A DNA stretch of 64,000 nt from an uncultured Lachnospiraceae bacterium. Lineage in GTDB: Bacteria; Bacillota; Clostridia; Lachnospirales; Lachnospiraceae. The stretch is taken from NCBI GenBank assembly GCA_947626775.1, contig CANQTL010000001.1:124001-188000 (forward strand), in the 5' to 3' direction. The number at the start of each line of letters is the position of its first letter. Position 1 is the stretch's first letter. A model generated the notes under the pieces. The model was not told the origin of the DNA. It made no database searches and worked only from the letters and a program-made list of their open reading frames with translations. Shown here piece by piece: positions 62,250 through 64,000 of this stretch. Both the position numbers and the translations under genes were made by a program.

Positions 62250-63176
62250 CTACTGTGTGACGAGCAGATCCAGATTCCGCTCATAGACATCGTTCAGATT
62301 CATTTTTTCGCGGTAGAAGAGATTCGTCTCGCCTCCGACAGAGATCTGCACTCTGTTGACATTGGAGAGCTCCACCAGGGAATTGGCGATGGAATAAATC
62401 GTCACCTCCGCGCTCACATTGTAGGGCTGATTTAAAAAAGTTTGATCCAGGTTTACATAACATGTCCCATCGCGGACCGTCACACCGATAATCTTGGTCT
62501 GCGGATCGACGACCGGACAGGCTCCCTCCGTCTCCGGGCCGGCTATCAGCTTCTCCACCACCAGTTTCTCCAGCGAGATATTGCTGCTGTACACCACGTT
62601 CCTCCGGTTTTCCTCCACCAGGCCCATGCCGCTCCTGTCGGCAAAATACAGTTTCAGATTCACTTTCTCGTAGGCGTTGATCTCATTGCCGGCATTGTCG
62701 ATAAACAGATCCGAAGACATCGTGCCGACAGCGGCGCCGCTGCTGTCGGTCAGGACCTCTCCCTGCACCGTGAAGGCCACATACGTGACGCCCGGAATCT
62801 GCGTCAGCGTCCTGACGATTGCCGCCCGCGTGAGCACTTCCTTGACGGCGTCCATATTCCTGTAGTAGCCGTCGAAATCCAGCGTGAGCGTCCCGTTGTC
62901 CAGCGTATAGCCCAGCAGCCTGAAACTGCCCGCGAGGGGCGCCTCGTACTCGAATTTGGCGGGGACCTGCGCAAGCTGCCCCAGAAGTTCCCCGAGAAGA
63001 GCCTCTGTATCCCGTGTCTCGCTGACATACTCTGACGTGAGCGTCTTCGTCTCCTCATTGTTTACATAATATATCTCATACCGCTGCCCGTCCCCAATCG
63101 GTTCCTGCCCCGCGCACGCCGTACCCAGCAGAACCGACAGCAGAATGCAGACCCACAGCGTTTTTCCTCTCTTCAT
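62250..63176 (-). CDS. Lipoprotein with two GerMN domains
   Basis: A 308-residue secreted lipoprotein: signal peptide with lipobox LGTAC near residue 21, then two GerMN (spore-germination GerM-type) domains, seen as IYYVNNEETKTL...TLDFDGYY and VNLKLYFADRSG...CYVNLDQTFLN. GerM-type proteins act at the envelope in sporulation and germination, but the domain also occurs in vegetative lipoproteins. It is 25 bp downstream of the sensor kinase and 33 bp upstream of comEC, so probably one operon. Confidence 0.88.
   Translation of the reverse strand: MKRGKTLWVCILLSVLLGTACAGQEPIGDGQRYEIYYVNNEETKTLTSEYVSETRDTEALLGELLGQLAQVPAKFEYEAPLAGSFRLLGYTLDNGTLTLDFDGYYRNMDAVKEVLTRAAIVRTLTQIPGVTYVAFTVQGEVLTDSSGAAVGTMSSDLFIDNAGNEINAYEKVNLKLYFADRSGMGLVEENRRNVVYSSNISLEKLVVEKLIAGPETEGACPVVDPQTKIIGVTVRDGTCYVNLDQTFLNQPYNVSAEVTIYSIANSLVELSNVNRVQISVGGETNLFYREKMNLNDVYERNLDLLVTQ
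62451..62460. repeat. Dispersed 10-bp word GTTTACATAA
   Basis: Exact copy in the GerMN lipoprotein gene. The gene strand reads TTATGTAAAC in the frame Cys-Tyr-Val-Asn. Confidence 0.8.
63060..63069. repeat. Dispersed 10-bp word GTTTACATAA
   Basis: Exact copy in the GerMN lipoprotein gene. The gene strand reads TTATGTAAAC in the frame Tyr-Tyr-Val-Asn, encoding the first conserved strand of the first GerMN domain. Confidence 0.8.
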
Positions 63177-63201
63177 ATGCCCTCTCTTCTCTGCACGGCG
63201 T

Positions 63202-64000
63202 CTAGGCCGGAATGTAGGAAAGCGGTATCTTCACCGTAAAAGTCGTACCCTCGTCTATCCTGCTCTCCACCCGGATCGAGCCCCTGTGCATCATAATCGC
63301 ATTTCTGGCAATCGAAAGTCCGAGCCCGGTCCCGCCGATCTCGCGCGAGCGCGATTTGTCCACACGGTAAAATCTCTCGTAGATCTGGTCGACGGCGTCC
63401 TCCGGAATACCGATGCCCGAGTCCGCCACCGTCAGCGTAAAGAACTGGTGGTCCGCATCCAGCGTCACCTTGACCCAGCCGTGCTCCTTATTGTACTTAA
63501 TGGCATTTTCCACCAGATTGGAGATGACCAGCGTGATCTTCACCTCATCCACCGCCGCTGTCACCGGGCGCAGGCTCTCGTATACCAGCTCCACATCCCG
63601 CTTCTGTGCAATAGGCCGCAGCCGGCGCATGATCAGCTCCACCAGCACATTGATGTCCACCTCGGCAACATTCATATCCGCCGCCGTCCGGTCCATCTTC
63701 ACCAGGGACAGCAGATCGTTGATGATCTTGTCCTCCCGCTCGATCTCAGCGGTGATGTCCGCCATAAAGTCCTGGTATACCTCGACCGGCACATCGTTCT
63801 GCGCAAGCAGCGAATCCGCCAGCACCTTCATGGACGTGATGGGCGTCTTCAGCTCGTGGGACACGTTGGAGACGAACTCCTGCCTGGAATCATCCAGCAC
63901 TTTCATCCTGCCGAGCACCCTGTTAAAAGCGTCCCCGATATGCTCCGTCTCAATACAGTCCGTCACGGAGATCGGATCGTCGGTGTAGCCCTCCTGCGCC
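63202..64000 (-). CDS. Sensor histidine kinase, N-terminus beyond the window edge
   Basis: The C-terminal 265 residues of a membrane sensor kinase; the frame stays open to the right edge. A HAMP-like segment (TEHIGDAFNRVLGRM) leads into HisKA (NVSHELKTPITSM, phosphorylated His) and the HATPase domain (NLVENAIKYN, DSGIGIPED, GTGLGLSIARN). The kinase must have its own transmembrane sensor further right, and a response-regulator gene would be expected just beyond it. It heads the visible part of the gerMN-comEC run. Confidence 0.9.
   Translation of the reverse strand, partial: AQEGYTDDPISVTDCIETEHIGDAFNRVLGRMKVLDDSRQEFVSNVSHELKTPITSMKVLADSLLAQNDVPVEVYQDFMADITAEIEREDKIINDLLSLVKMDRTAADMNVAEVDINVLVELIMRRLRPIAQKRDVELVYESLRPVTAAVDEVKITLVISNLVENAIKYNKEHGWVKVTLDADHQFFTLTVADSGIGIPEDAVDQIYERFYRVDKSRSREIGGTGLGLSIARNAIMMHRGSIRVESRIDEGTTFTVKIPLSYIPA

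Overview
The window comes from a spore-forming, Gram-positive anaerobe of the Clostridia, most likely a Lachnospiraceae-type genome of moderately high GC. The evidence is spoVAA-spoVAB-spoVAC behind a sigma-G-like promoter, sigH, the Firmicutes order cysE-cysS-mrnC-rlmB-sigH, an anaerobic (Cbi-type) cobalamin pathway, ECF-type vitamin uptake and Gram-positive lipoproteins. Almost everything is on the minus strand; purC and one Rpn-family gene are the only plus-strand genes. Several starts were moved inward to ATG or GTG codons that have a Shine-Dalgarno (SD) sequence.

Right to left in transcription order, 28.3 to 0 kb is a cobalamin supercluster: cbiD, cbiF, a GH26 glycosidase, cbiG, cbiH, cbiJ, a triple fusion cbiE-cbiT-cbiA, cobT, cobU, cobS, then a TetM-like GTPase fused to a Rae1/YacP nuclease domain, a hybrid histidine kinase with a sugar-type binding lipoprotein, a CobU-like/CobC fusion, cbiB, cbiP, an AT-richer restriction-modification island (two m5C methyltransferases and a putative PD-(D/E)XK endonuclease), cbiC, a Suv3-like helicase and a partial phosphopantetheinyl transferase. 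Later corrin-ring methylation, amidation and lower-ligand assembly are covered; cbiL, a cobaltochelatase and cobalt transport are not in the window.

From 28.4 to 42.1 kb is core genome: spoVAC-AB-AA, tRNA-Thr(GGT), sigH, an SGNH hydrolase with an 18-bp repeat, rlmB, mrnC, cysS, cysE, ispF, a MATE exporter, a coenzyme A block (coaBC, coaX, a putative pantothenate ECF S-component) and purC, which ends at a bidirectional terminator. From 42.2 to 47.5 kb is a signalling pair: a 7TM hybrid kinase with HPt domain and an EAL phosphodiesterase.

From 48.9 to 58.9 kb is a complete type III-A CRISPR-Cas locus: cas6, cas10, csm2, csm3, csm4, csm5, then a 13-repeat array, then cas1, cas2, csm6, all on the minus strand. 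Cas10 keeps its HD and GGDD motifs and Csm6 keeps CARF and HEPN motifs, so cyclic-oligoadenylate signalling looks intact. Two Rpn-family nuclease genes flank the locus. The right end has comEC, a GerMN lipoprotein and a partial sensor kinase.

The most unusual signal is a dispersed 10-bp word, GTTTACATAA, with 16 exact copies and at least five one-mismatch copies. It occurs on both strands, mostly inside genes and in all three reading frames. It is confined to the cobalamin/spoVA part and the comEC-gerMN part, and is absent from the restriction-modification island, the CRISPR locus and the 30-60 kb core block. No gene feature explains it.
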